Assembly (NCBI GenBank): GCA_021234155.1
Contig: JAJEKV010000031.1
Location: forward strand, 12,634,928 to 12,698,927
Length of the DNA: 64,000 nucleotides
Reading direction: 5' to 3'
Source of the DNA: Isoetes taiwanensis
Lineage: Eukaryota; Streptophyta; Lycopodiopsida; Isoetales; Isoetaceae
Shown: positions 1 to 10,549 of the stretch, one piece after another
Numbering within the stretch: position 1 is the first letter of the stretch
Layout: every line of letters begins with the position of its first letter
Notes under the pieces: model-generated
Databases searched by the model: none
What the model saw: the letters and a program-made list of their open reading frames with translations, nothing else
What the model was told of the DNA's origin: nothing
Position numbers and translations under genes: made by a program

Positions 1-162
1 ACAATCTCTCCCACTAGAACTATGCCCGTCCTCGAGCATCACAAACCATAGACTACACCATCCCATGGTGTCAAGTCTCGACCTACCATCCAACGACATT
101 CCGGGTCATATTTGCCCCCATGCAGACTCAAACTCGAGCCCTGCTCTGATACCAAATATAAT
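1..162 (-). mobile_element. Internal region of a TRIM-like (or internally deleted) LTR element
   Basis: Read on the minus strand, positions 154-143 give TGGTATCAGAGC, the usual plant primer-binding site for initiator-Met tRNA. About 130 bp further on, at the window edge, is a purine-rich tract (AGTGGGAGAGA) directly followed by TGT at positions 3-1, which looks like a polypurine tract and the start of a 3' LTR. There is no coding sequence between them. PBS and PPT this close fit a terminal-repeat retrotransposon in miniature or an internally deleted Ty3 element. The 5' LTR would begin near 163 (TGTTCC on plus is GGAACA on minus). The 3' LTR lies outside the window, so the two LTRs cannot be compared. 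Confidence 0.5.
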
Positions 163-560
163 GTTCCTAACCGACATGCCCTTAACCAATTGGGCAAAAC
201 CGTCTAGACGTTTATGAGTAGTCGCTTCTACAAATTTATGCCAATGTTCTCAGGAACGCGACACCAAGATCCACTCGAGCGGTCTCCCATGGGTCCGTTA
301 CAGCAGCCAAGAATAGCTATCTTGCAATGTCTATATCACACCGTGTAGATTCAGAAGCCAGAGGGATCTTGGAAAGGTATTACATGTTCCAAGAAACCTC
401 CAAAAAGCAAAGAACAAGACGGGAGAGATTGATTACAATGGTGTGAAATGAATTCATTGTAAGAGGGCTAAAAGATTCCATCAGAGTATCTTCTGATACA
501 AGGGATATTAGAACTAGAAGATCTGAGAGAAATGTAAGAGAAGAACATGCTGCCAACTAC
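163..560 (-). other. Probable 5' LTR of the TRIM-like element, outer end not defined
   Basis: This stretch adjoins the minus-strand PBS and should be the 5' LTR. The inner end (GGAACA on minus) is followed by about 8 bp before the PBS, a slightly long spacer. I could not find a matching TG terminus, so the outer boundary is arbitrary. No gene is visible. Confidence 0.3.
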
Positions 561-769
561 CTGGAGGAATCACATATTAGTTTTTGAATTCTGTTATTCA
601 TATTTTCTTAGTTATGGTGCTTAGTGTGGTGGTGCATGTAGTAGTTATTGTGTGTACATCAATTGTGGTGTATTGTATACCACATTTCAAGCCCACCATC
701 TCCCACTACCACATTCACCATATTCTTCTTTATCACCACATTTTAAGTCCTCCATCTTATTACAAGAGA

Positions 770-985
770 ATGATGGCTAAACGTCAGAATAATCGTCAGA
801 GATCCTTCATAAAATAGACAACTCACGAGTTTTATCTGACGATCTAACGTTAGAATAATAGTCAGATAATTAGTCAGACATAGTCAGAGAAACAGTCACG
901 TCAAATAATTAGTCAGACGCTTAGTCAACTTTCTAGTCAGATAAATTGTAATCTTATTAGTGAGATAACTTGGCAATTTTTTAGT
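770..985. repeat. Cluster of TAGTCAGA-type short motifs
   Basis: TAGTCAGA occurs five times exactly between about 860 and 950. Near variants (CGTCAGA, TAGTCAAC, TAGTGAGA, and CGTCAGAT in reverse) surround them. This density of an 8-mer resembles the subterminal repeats where CACTA or hAT transposases bind. No terminal inverted repeat was identified, so the parent element is unknown. Confidence 0.45.
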
Positions 986-1952
986 CAATGCAATAGTTAG
1001 AATGTCATCATATTTGCTGGTCTATGCAATATTTATATACCAGATGTCTATATATCAAATAGGAATTTGAATCCTGATATTCCAGCTTGTAATAAGACTC
1101 TAGATTGTAATATATGGTACAAATTAAACAACAAAATTGATCGTAGGATCTTAACAATACAAGATTCTAGCATAAAAAGACAATTTGCTTGTAGATCTGC
1201 ATTTGCAATCGTAATCATTCAAGAGATATCACATCCAACCTCTTTAAATTCCAAACACTAAAGCCTGCAAAAATAAACATAAAACTACCAAAGCTAAGTA
1301 GCAGCTATCTTTCCATAATATTCAGCCATAAATAGAATGTTTAGATACTGTAAAACGATGCAGAAATTCAGTAGGGAGATCGAATATGGAAAAATTTAAG
1401 TAAAATGGGTCAAATAGCTGCAGCATTGCACAAAGCCAAAGCTTCGTAGAAAAGCTTGTGCATCAGCGAACCATTTAAAATCAACAAACCTTTTATGTTG
1501 CATTGTTCTTTAAATCAAACTAAAACTTCATACATAGTACCTAATTTTGACGCATCTTGAAATGTTTGAAGTTCCTCCTCCTTGTTGGATTGAATTTGTT
1601 GGTGAAACACAGTTTGGAAGCATGCCTTCAGATCCACTTTTTTCATGTTGTATGGAGCATGACTTGCAACACCTCTTATGAAGTAACAGATCCAAAATCG
1701 GTTCCTGAGCGGCTCAACAATGCCTACCGAGCTAGCCGAAATCAGTGCACTTCTTAACGGCATGGAAAAAACATTTTTGTACAAAAGCTAACTTTCTTCC
1801 CTCGTTTTTTGTTTTTGTATTTGCAAATCGCGCCAGACGCAATTTGCCTAATCAGAAACTCGATATGTTTAACTGAGTAGCACCAGTTAACCGGTTTCTG
1901 GTTGGTGAAATTGCGCCAGGCATGTGCGATTTCCTTCCATTTGAAATCGCGC
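986..1952. other. No gene seen
   Basis: AT-rich sequence with only short unremarkable ORFs on both strands. From about 1830 it carries the first copies of a short palindromic motif built on AATCGCGCCAGACGC, which recurs at about 4040, 4110 and 5405 around the ORFs that follow. Confidence 0.4.
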
Positions 1953-2091
1953 GCCTACTCTAAAAAGAGACTGCCTTGACTGGTAGCAGTCTCTTTCCAG
2001 AGTTCCATTCTATTCTAAAAATGAGCCAGGCACAATTTGCCTACTCTGAAAATACTGCTACCAGTCAAAGCAGTCTCTTTTCAGAATAGGC
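1953..2091. repeat. 37-bp inverted repeat with nested hairpins
   Basis: The left arm 1953-1988/89 and the right arm 2055-2091 are reverse complements with about 34 of 37 matches, around a loop of about 66 bp. Inside the left arm is a smaller perfect hairpin (AAAGAGACTGC and GCAGTCTCTTT, 1964-1996). Both outer sides carry AAATCGCG. This looks like the end of, or a miniature copy of, a fold-back element. It lies just upstream of the decayed ORFs at 2.2-5.4 kb. Confidence 0.7.
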
Positions 2092-2235
2092 AAATCGCGT
2101 TCGGCTGTTAACCTGGAACTAACAAATTTATTTTTTGCAGTCCCTATATAGAGCAAATGCGGCATGCTCGTAACCAATGTATAAATGGGAAATCAATGCC
2201 GAGTCGCCGACCAGACAAAGAGTAAGAGCATCAGG

Positions 2236-3963
2236 TCAAAGGAAAAAAAAAAGGAGATGAAAAGGGAGATGATTCCGAAGCGCCAACTGTACCCAAGGAT
2301 GTCTGCAAAATAATTTTTTCTTCTGACCAGGTCTGGAAGAAATGGAATGAATTCTGGGATGCCTATGTGGAGAAGAAGTTGCTCGATTCACAAGGCATAT
2401 TTCCTCCTGTCGACACCCAATATTCAATCTCCATGTCACAAAGATGAGGAAGGCCCAGGGATTAGACAATGAAGAACTAATCTCAGTTTTGGACAGGTGC
2501 ATCAGAAAGGAAGTCCTTTATAAGAAAAGTTCTGCAACAAAGGACATGGAATCATTTAAAGACGCATGCGACCAACTGAAAAATATTAGAGTGCTCAAGA
2601 AGGCAGTCGGAGAGGAATTACAAAGGCTTACAGGAGAGTGGTTGTTGTCGGAGCTAGGACTAATACAAAAATACGACGTCTCCAACGACGATATGAAGAA
2701 GTATGTTTTTTGGTCGAAAGATTTTGTCAAACAACAGAAGTTGAAAAATGTTGCAAACCTGAAAGGGATTCACACGAAAGTGGCATCCGACTTGAAAAGA
2801 AAAGTCGCATTGGTAAAGCAGACCCAGGATGAAGAATCCACATTCTTTTACCGAGTGTCCACGGGTTTTAAATGTGCAATGCCAGATGTGGGTAAAGAAC
2901 CCCACGATATCACACTCTTCGTGCTTGATAGCCGATACGCCAGATGGTCGCTTGATGACTATAATAGCTTCTATAATACATGCAGTGGTTACATGACAGA
3001 AATGCATTACACTATTGTCACAATATGCCCCTCCGACATGTCCTATGCATATGCTCTATCTGCTGCAAAAGACTTAGAATGCGTTAAAGTGATACGGCAA
3101 TCCTCATAGATGAAAACAGGGACAATGAATTTAGCACGGAGAGTAAAATTTCTCATGTGTTAATCATTATGATAGCCATGATGGATGATAAGGAATATGA
3201 AAGGCTTAAGGGGAAACCAGAAGGAGAAAAACTTGCATGGCAGTGCTATCAACTAGATGAACCCCTCCTGCGAAATGTCTTCTATATCTTGAGCAAACTA
3301 TTGGGGATAAGGGGAAGGGTGTTGTAGATGTGGAACAGCTAGAATTTGAAGAGGAAGAAGAGGAAGAAAACTAGGCGGACCCTGTTCTTGTGGATCACAT
3401 TAAGTATGAGCTCCTAACGTCACATAAGGAGAGGCTAAACAAGATCAGGTTCTTTATGCCCATTGGGGACAATTTGCTGGGAGCTTCATGTCGGAGGTTA
3501 CATCGATAGGGAAGCTTTGAAATTAGCATAGAAATGCCAGAGCGTCGTCTCCGATGATCGAGCCAAGCATTTCTTAGAGCTCTTTTTTGAGAAAGTACTA
3601 GAGGAAGCACCTAGGGGTCCAATCGGTAGTGCAAAAAGCAAAGCTTCTAGCTCTAAGGCCGAAATACCTGCAGATTTAGCTAAAGAACGGGAGGCTATGA
3701 GACAGCACCTGGCTAGCATCAACATGGATATCATCAAAGAGCAGACAGTGGTTCCGGTTCCTGTCAACATACTTGTGAACATCCTTGTAGATGAAGATAA
3801 AGAACAGGATGAAAATAACAAGGATGAAGATCATGACAGGGATCGAGAGTTGAAATCTGAAAGCTCTAGCCAGGTTAGTGTAAAGAGTAATGAACTATCA
3901 ACCATAGTTCAAACTATACAGATCTCAACTGATGTGGTTGATGCTTCTAGCAGACCGGATTGA
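2236..3963 (+). pseudogene. Decayed long ORF of unknown function, possible partner of the ParB-like gene
   Basis: The longest open piece is 2444-3109 (221 codons). Coding character continues upstream in another frame (from about 2290, with KKWNEFWDAYVEKK) and downstream in shifted frames to a stop at about 3961, so this was one gene of about 550 codons now with several frameshifts. A segment near 2900-3100 reads DSRYARWSLDDYN, then MHYTIVTICPSDM, then a continuation beginning YGNTAILIDENR. Its spacing suggests a Rossmann-like enzyme such as a DNA N-methylase, but no diagnostic DPPW/NPPY motif is visible. The C-terminal part (3690-3960) is acidic and low in complexity. I do not recognise the family. 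It precedes the FCP1-like ORF on the same strand. Confidence 0.45.
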
Positions 3964-4190
3964 TGAAGAAGAAAGGTATTGGGACCATGCTCGTTTTCTT
4001 ATGATATCCATGCATTTTACTAATGACACACATATAAAAATCGCATCTGGCGCGATTTAGAGTTTCCTTTGGTTTCATATTTATAGAATTTGTTGACATG
4101 CTTCTTTATATAAATCACCCCTGACGCGTTTTCTTGTTCCATTTCTTTCATCTCATACGTATATGTTTGCGTTACAGACATAATTCGACT

Positions 4191-4810
4191 TCCCCAACAA
4201 TACTAGTCTTTGATTTAAATGGTGTGCTATGCAGAACGTTATCTAAAGCAACGTTTGATAAGTCATGGTATGCGTAGAAACCATTTGAAACACGTACCAA
4301 ATATGTTTCCCGTGCCCTTATCTGAACGAGATGTTGGACCAGGCCTTCAGTCTGTTTTGTTGTGCAATTTGGTCATCTATAGAACATAGAAATATACAGG
4401 AAGTTTTGAGAGTAGTGCCTGAGCTAAATAGAGATTGGGCGTCCATCTGGGATCAAAGCAAATGTGCTTCATTCACAAACCCTAAGGATCCGACAGGTAA
4501 AAAGATATTTGTAAAATGCTTGCGCACCATGATAGATGCTCTAGGTGTTGAGGAAAAGGAAGGCATGATCATGGTTGATGATGACGCCCTGAAGTGTTGC
4601 TTCAATCAGTCACAGTCATTAAATCCGCCATCCTGTCATCCTGATATGTTTAGCACAGATGACTTTCTACTTCTTTTTGTCAGTGTCTTGCAAGAAGTAG
4701 CTTCAGGAAAATCGGTCGAAGAGATACAAACACTATACTCGCGACTTGATCGGACGGGGGAAATTGACAGGGACCTTGAGAAAATTGTTCTAGAAAGGGA
4801 ACTATTTTGA
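4191..4810 (+). pseudogene. FCP1/NIF-like HAD phosphatase domain, frameshifted
   Basis: Frame 4191 onward reads ILVFDLNGVLCRT, matching HAD motif I of FCP1/NIF-like domains (hhhDhNGhL in many plant members, in place of the canonical DxDGT). The reading frame breaks between about 4270 and 4331. From 4331 a 159-codon frame continues with FCCAIWSS (the 'hxhWSS' strand), a WDQSKC segment, FVKCLRTM and MIMVDDDALKCCFNQ, which corresponds to the acidic motif IV. The order matches a complete small FCP1-homology domain. The second Asp of motif I is Asn, so phosphatase activity is doubtful even if the frame were repaired. The split may be decay, an assembly error or an unrecognised intron. Confidence 0.6.
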
Positions 4811-5137
4811 TATATATGTTTCCCAGAAATATACTTTCCATAAATGTTTTGAATATGAAATATACTTTACACAAAAGCTTTTGAATATATATTGTGTTAT
4901 TGTAAAATAAGTTTGCAATGTTTTATGGCGTTGATCTTGTCTGATTATTAGAGACGAAATACAACTATAGCAGCATTATTGGTTCTGTATATGTATTGTA
5001 TTATTCTATTATGTATATGGTTTGCTATACGTCCAATAATTTGTATGTATATACCGTCAATAATTTAGGTGTGTATAAATAGATATGCATGAAATAGCCA
5101 AGCCATCGACTTTGGCCTCCGCCTGCTTCTTTTTATT

Positions 5138-5359
5138 ATGGAACATTCTATTACCTGCAAGATGAACCATGTGGACCTCTGCAGGTGCTGCCAGCTAGGC
5201 ATAGAACTTGAAGACTGGCTGACTGTCATTGCTATGAATCCCGTCCGCTTCTATCCTGATCCCTTCGATGTTGTAATCCATCTCCTATGGAATCCAGAGC
5301 ATGGTTTGTTCATGATCGAAAGGATCTCAGGAGCGCCTGTTGACGGTGAACCGAAATAG
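5138..5359 (+). CDS. Small ORF of unknown function
   Basis: A 73-codon ORF on the same strand as, and 330 bp after, the FCP1-like ORF. It is Cys-rich at the N-terminus (CKMNHVDLCRCCQ) and then hydrophobic with WNPEHGLF. It is not a family I recognise. Copies of the short palindromic motif lie just behind it (about 5405). It may be the last exon of the preceding gene. Confidence 0.3.
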   Translation: MEHSITCKMNHVDLCRCCQLGIELEDWLTVIAMNPVRFYPDPFDVVIHLLWNPEHGLFMIERISGAPVDGEPK

Positions 5360-6837
5360 TTGTTGGCATTTATGTTGTTTGATCATGCTATATTTATGCC
5401 AACAAAATCGTGCCAGACGCGATTTCAACTACGAAAATCTCTGTTTTGTAGCCACTTGCTTGACGTAATTTATTGAAAAAAGGCTTCTTATTTTACTCTA
5501 TAAATTTCGTAGTCGTCCGTGATGGTATAAAATAATATGCAATTTTCTACTTTTTATGTTGCCCACATTCTCTCATAATATGGGTGATTTGCATCGTATT
5601 TTGGAATGTCGTTCAATTTCAACACAAAATGCATATTCCCAAGCTGAAAATGAACTCAGTGCAAAAGTATGGTTAATTCAATACAAAGGTAAATAATAGG
5701 CTTATACAACGCGATTTTAATCCCAATCTAATTGAATGATGGTTAGCAATAGTACATATGACTGATAAATGGATTTGGACATTGTGAAAGAGCTTTTGTA
5801 TCTTTTGATCGCATTCACATTTATCAATGGTGGTCCCATTGCTGTAACAAAATACATGCAGGAGGTGATTACAAATGCACAGTCAGGTTTCTATGTTTCA
5901 CAAGATGCATTTGGTTCCAGTAGAAGTTTATTCTCCCCGGTATTAACCATTTTTTAGTGAGGTAACTGGTATCGTTGTCACTTTTCTCTTTTCATTTGCT
6001 TCGTAATTGATCTTCTCTTTAAAATCTTTTCATTTGGTTCATTTGCAATGAACGGGTCTACAATATATTCCTTGAACAACATGGGCAACATGCGCATAAG
6101 TCCCAGATGCAGACATTATCTTATGTGCAAGAGGATCTGTTGGAGAGGTCACTGGAAGAGACACATTTTACAATAGGTACGTACTACTAGAGCGTGATCC
6201 AATATGGTTTGTTATTATTATGCAAATCACTATAATCAAATCTGACATTTGGTTCTTTTCTACTGCCAATGTACTTGAAGGTTAATAAGGCATCTTTATA
6301 CAACAATGGGTTCCAATCATGCAGTTCTTTCACGAGATGGTGTGTGGTAATTAAAAGGTATTATAGTTCTTATTGTAATGAAAAGTAAGTCTCTTATTTA
6401 TCCTTTGGCAAAGTGCGGACCCCTACAATCTTATATCCCATGACCCTGTGATTATAGGAAGCAAAAGCAAGCCGTAAATCGTTCATGGCAAAATGGCAAG
6501 GTGATGTGTATACAAAGGTTGTTGGTGCAGTATCAAAACGTTTTAATATTAGTATCAAAACGTAAGATCCCTTTTCTATGGCTTCTTTGTAAACAACTGC
6601 ACGCATTGGTATGCTTATGAATATGAAATCTGTCATCAAGCAATTTTTTACTTTATATACATGAGCATGGCGTCTGAGATATTAACCATTATCCATGTGC
6701 ATGACAAATATGTCTTGCACGTAACTTATCAAACTTGTGTGTGTCAAATGAGATCATAGGTGCACACAGACCAATGTTTTGGCAAGTCTCAGTTACTTCA
6801 GGACGTTTTTTGGAAAGCCTCAGTTTCTTCTGTCTGT
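5360..6837. other. No gene seen
   Basis: AT-rich sequence. A 62-codon ORF at 5769-5957 has no recognisable features. Two further copies of the GCGATTT motif are near 5405 and 5700. Nothing else is supported. Confidence 0.35.
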
Positions 6838-7035
6838 AGGGCATGAGATTGTTTTGCCGCATCTATTTCTAGATTGTCTGTATGACATGAATTGAATGGA
6901 ATTGTATGGCATGAGATTGTTTTGCTGCACTTAAATTGTTGGCGACGTTGGAAATTTTGGCATGAATTGAATTGAATTGTATGGCATGAGATTGTTTTGC
7001 TGCACTTAATTTGTTGGCGACATTGGACATTTTGA
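6838..7035. repeat. Tandem repeat, about 83-bp unit, 2.5 copies
   Basis: The phrase GGCATGAGATTGTTTTGC recurs at about 6840, 6908 and 6982, followed by TTGTTGGCGACRTTGGA in the last two copies. Short GAATT(G) runs join the units. The minus-strand ORF across it simply translates the repeat. Confidence 0.75.
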
Positions 7036-7390
7036 CATCTATTGGAGCAAGTATTGTGAGCATTCTATGAGGTGAAAGATGTTTTTGCCCTTCAGATATG
7101 CAGGTTTTGTTTGGGACTAAAGAGGAACAATTTACTCAGTTCTAAACTTTGGATCTTTAATTTTTAATGCACATGCTTGAAGTTATTGGACGCTTTTCCA
7201 AGCATGGGTACATAAAGCATTTTATACTGATTGTTTTAAATTGGTCTACATTTTACACTTGGCTACCACAAGTAAATTATACAATATCTTCCACGCATAT
7301 TAGCAACAAATATGCAAAAAAATATTGCCATCACTCAATATTTGAGATTGGAGTAAGCTCAAAACTTACAATGGAGTGTTTTTTATGATA

Positions 7391-7504
7391 ACAACATGGA
7401 AACTGGGTCGGTGATTCTGCTCCGAAATAGAAAGCGGCATGATGATTCCGCTCAGCAGGTAATAAGAAGGTAAATTTGAAGCTGCGACCCAGTTACCATG
7501 TTGT
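7391..7504. mobile_element. Miniature inverted-repeat element, 114 bp
   Basis: ACAACATGGAAACTGGGTCG at 7391-7410 is matched by the reverse complement of 7485-7504 (ACAACATGGTAACTGGGTCG), 19 of 20 bases. Another half copy (GGAACTGGGTCGCTGATTCC) follows at about 7512. No clear target duplication was found. A small non-autonomous DNA transposon or fold-back element is likely. Confidence 0.65.
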
Positions 7505-8534
7505 GGCGGCCTGGAACTGGGTCGCTGATTCCAGGACCCGCTCCCGGCTCCCGCCGGTCGCGGCACTCCCTGGAATCCGCTTCCCAGATTCCATGCCTCC
7601 ATACATTTGCAATAAGAGAGCACATAACATTTGTTTGTGATCAAATGGGCATGAGCAACATTTTTTTTATTAATATTGATAAGCAATAAACATCCAATTA
7701 TTTTACATACGCAATAACAGACGTGGGTATTAGGTTTGACACCCATGTTTTCATCATAACTCAAGAATTTGTGGTGGTGCGGTGGCCTAGGAACACAAGC
7801 AAGACTTTAGAAATATTTGGTAAGGGCATGTATAGATACGAATATGAAGCATTTAAATAGAATAGTAGGGACTTCATAGTTACAGTTGTACATCCAATTC
7901 TATGATAGTGTCATTGGACCTTTGGACGTCGATATGCATGTTTAGAGTTCCATGGGGGCACAATGCATATTGACTTATGTCCTGCTATGAAAAACACCTT
8001 TTATTTGGCGAGGTTTATGAGAGTCACTATCCGCACTCTCATAACTTCTATAACTGACATGAGCCGGACATGAGCCTAACTGAGTTTGTTTTGTATATGT
8101 TTTATAGACCCCCCTTAAATCAAAACCAGTTTAATACATTTCTAATCTTTACTTAAACACAAGATCTATTCTCTTATCCATTCTCCCTCCCACTTCTATG
8201 TAATTTGCAGAAAATACCCTCATATCTTCACACTCCAATCTACGTATAGACTTGACAAGTCTCCATCATTTTTCTTCCACCTACAAAATCCATTATCCCT
8301 ACACATTATACACACCCACGGCTAATGCAGGCATCCGCACACGCTCTAGTTTTTATCATTTTGTTACAAAGTGAGCTTTATTTAGAACATGAAAATGCTC
8401 TTAAATGTACTTTTTCTTTCTTATAAAAGCTTGTTTATATCAAGCTTAAACTTAATTTTTCCTACTTTTATTCCAGAATATATTTTAGAGTTTATTATCT
8501 TCTTTTGCTACTTCTAATAACAGTTCCTTCACAG
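7505..8534. other. No gene seen; ends in a likely splice acceptor
   Basis: A GC-rich patch (7505-7600) repeats the CTGGGTCG word of the preceding miniature element. The rest is AT-rich without ORFs of note. The TTCCTTCACAG at 8524-8534 is a good splice acceptor for the coding sequence that follows. Confidence 0.35.
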
Positions 8535-9094
8535 GCAAGAAGCAAGCAAAAGGGCTCCAAAGAAGATACTCAAGATAGTTAAGAAGCCACACCCACAAGC
8601 AACGGTCTAGGAGTCTTTTGAGCCTGCAATTTACAAAAACTTTCAAACTCAATGGTTCATCACAAGGGGCACAGGCGAAAAGTACAACACCCTTACTTTC
8701 TTGCACATTTGCAGAAGTCCAGAGCCAAAGAGGTACGATGATAGTGAGTTTGAGTGTATGGGCACCATCAAAGAAGTGCCTGATGACACCAGCCAGTCTG
8801 GACAGCAGGGAAGGCTATCCGTTAAAACATCCCAAGACTTCATAATTGTTGATATTGCATTTTTTAAACTGGTTAGGATGAACCCAGAAGCCCTTTACAA
8901 GTATATGTCATACTATATCAACAAAGAGAGGCTTGGTAACATCATACACAGGGTCTATTCCACTCTGAGGGAGGACTTCTCTTTCAGTGAATCCGAGCAT
9001 GAAAAATTTGAAGAACAAAGACTCAATATGGCTGGTTCTATTTAGGAGGAACATGACTAAAGTTTTGAAGAATTGGAAGAGCAGCAACAAAGGA
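8535..9094 (+). pseudogene. 5' part of the ParB-like gene, interrupted by chromovirus 1
   Basis: After the acceptor at 8534 the sequence is Lys-rich (KRAPKKILKIVKK), then an open frame 8701-9045 follows (114 codons, with YDDSEFECMG and MNPEALYKYMSYYINK), then a Glu/Gln-rich tail (FEELEEQQQ) up to the LTR at 9095. The Glu/Lys-rich character resumes after the retrotransposon at 20992, so the element sits inside this gene. I do not recognise the N-terminal domain. In-frame stops at about 8610 and 9045 suggest decay even without the insertion. Confidence 0.5.
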
Positions 9095-9253
9095 TGTGAC
9101 GTTCCAGGGAAATATACGCCATAAATACGTATATTTCTAGGTCCGTCACTATACAAGTCCATCTTCATAGCCTTGTATACCATAGATTGTGGCACTAGGG
9201 GGCATGACTAAGTTATTCATATAACTTAGCCAACCTTAGGTTAAGACCATTTT

Positions 9254-9405
9254 CCACGTGGCCTTAACCTATTGGGCACCCGCCACACGGACTTACCCGA
9301 TTGGAGCCACGTGGCATAACATATGAACCCCACGTGGCCTTAACCTATTGGGCACCCGCCACACGAACTTACCCTATTGGAGCCACGTGGCATAACATGT
9401 GAACC
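9254..9405 (+). promoter_or_regulatory. 76-bp tandem duplication in U3 with four CCACGTGG boxes
   Basis: CCACGTGG palindromes start at 9254, 9307, 9330 and 9383. The 76-bp spacing (9254 to 9330, 9307 to 9383) shows a tandem duplication of one unit. CACGTG is the core plant G-box bound by bZIP and bHLH factors in light, ABA and stress responses. The 3' LTR has the same duplication (boxes at 19429, 19482, 19505 and 19558), while element 2 has a single unit. Being just upstream of the TATA box, it is likely the LTR enhancer. Confidence 0.65.
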
Positions 9406-9410
9406 CTGAC

Positions 9411-9436
9411 CTATAAAGGCCTAAACCCTAACCCTA
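9411..9436 (+). promoter_or_regulatory. LTR TATA box and telo-box
   Basis: CTATAAAGG at 9411-9419 is a good plant TATA box. It is followed at once by CTAAACCCTAACCCTAGG, a telo-box (AAACCCTAA) often found near the transcription start of highly expressed plant genes. Transcription would start near 9440. The 3' LTR has the same arrangement (TATA at about 19586). Confidence 0.6.
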
Positions 9437-10537
9437 GGCCTCTTTTCTAGCTCCAACAGTTTGGGAACCTTCTTCGCGCTCGAAACTCCGTTTCGAGAAC
9501 CTTCTGCTGTGGCACAGCATAGCATGGCAGCCCCCAGAGCGTGAGTGCATTAGCAGGAGTGGGAGCTACCTCGAACACCTCGAAGACCATGGAGACACCA
9601 GGAGCAGGAGGGAGTTCTTCGAGAGCAGGTATTTGGAGTAGTGTTCATAGTAGTTCACCTGGAAGTTAGGACTCCAGATGAGTTAGCATTTCGTGTCTCT
9701 AGTAAAGCCTTCCTAGAACCCTCACTCTAGATCCTAGACTCTAATCAATGAACCCTAACTGTAAGTTAGATACATATGATTAGGTTTAGATGTTATTCTC
9801 ATTATTATCATGTATGTGGATATGTGATGTTGGTTGATCATGTTTGCTCCTCTTGTATTGGGAAGGGGGGTAGAGACCTAGTAGCCATTACTTAGTGATG
9901 CTCCTAGTTTAGACCCTTTAGTTCCTATTATTATGCGGCCTATGCATAGGAACCCACCGGGCTACGGGGGCTATGATGTGACTCAGCACTACATAACGGG
10001 GCTAGAGGCGAGACGGACGCAGGGAAAGAATCGTGTGTCGCCACGATTCTACCTCTAGACCCCGGGAAGGGGAGATGCAACCCTTCCTGCCTCGACGAAT
10101 CAGAGAGATGCAACCTGGAGTAGTCTCGATGGGTGATACCATGAGATTGCATATCCGGAAGGCTAGAGTCATGTCAGAGCCCAGTCTAGCCCATCTGCAA
10201 AGTATGCACAGGAGGGGCGAATGAAGTGGTCAACCCTAGCCATTGTCTATAGCCAGCCCCGCCATTGTTATGACTCGGTCTGCTCTATCTTGTGGATGTG
10301 CTACCCTTCAGGGTAGTGTAATGTATTGTTATTGCTAGTTCTGACGTTGTTTATGCTTCCGCTGTGATAGGAGCCCATAGGGGAAGGGCGCGCAAGACAC
10401 CTTCGTGTCCCCTTCCCGCATTGGGGATACCCTGGAGTGCGGGATAGATGGAGGGCCCGTGCGATCGAAGGACCGGTTGGGGGATTTCCTACGGAGTGTA
10501 CGACCGGGTGCCGTATATTTTGTAGGGAACGTCACAA

Positions 10538-10549
10538 TGGTATCAGAGC
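10538..10549 (+). other. Primer-binding site (initiator-Met tRNA)
   Basis: TGGTATCAGAGC starts one base after the 5' LTR and is complementary to the 3' end of plant initiator-Met tRNA, the usual primer of Ty3 chromoviruses and copia elements. Confidence 0.92.

Larger units (their letters stand above)
9095..10536 (+). repeat. 5' LTR of chromovirus 1
   Basis: 1442 bp, starting TGTGACGTTCC and ending GGAACGTCACA. Compared with the 3' LTR it keeps a segment of about 90 bp at 9168-9255 (also present in element 2). It lacks two blocks present in the 3' LTR: about 160 bp at ~10020-10030 and about 100 bp at ~10292. The U3 part carries a 76-bp tandem duplication. Confidence 0.92.

Noticed and set aside
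860-960. CRISPR array
   Set aside because: TAGTCAGA repeats are only 8 bp with irregular spacing, and the sequence is eukaryotic.
2444-3109. Firm assignment as DNA methyltransferase
   Set aside because: Spacing is suggestive, but neither the SAM-binding FxGxG nor a DPPW/NPPY motif is visible, so it is left as unknown.
6869-7063. Minus-strand ORF with repeated SAAKQSHAIQF
   Set aside because: It is the translation of the 83-bp tandem repeat, without other coding evidence.
9421-9436. Interstitial telomere sequence
   Set aside because: Only about two CCCTAA units occur and they sit at the same place in every LTR of the family, so this is a telo-box, not telomere DNA.
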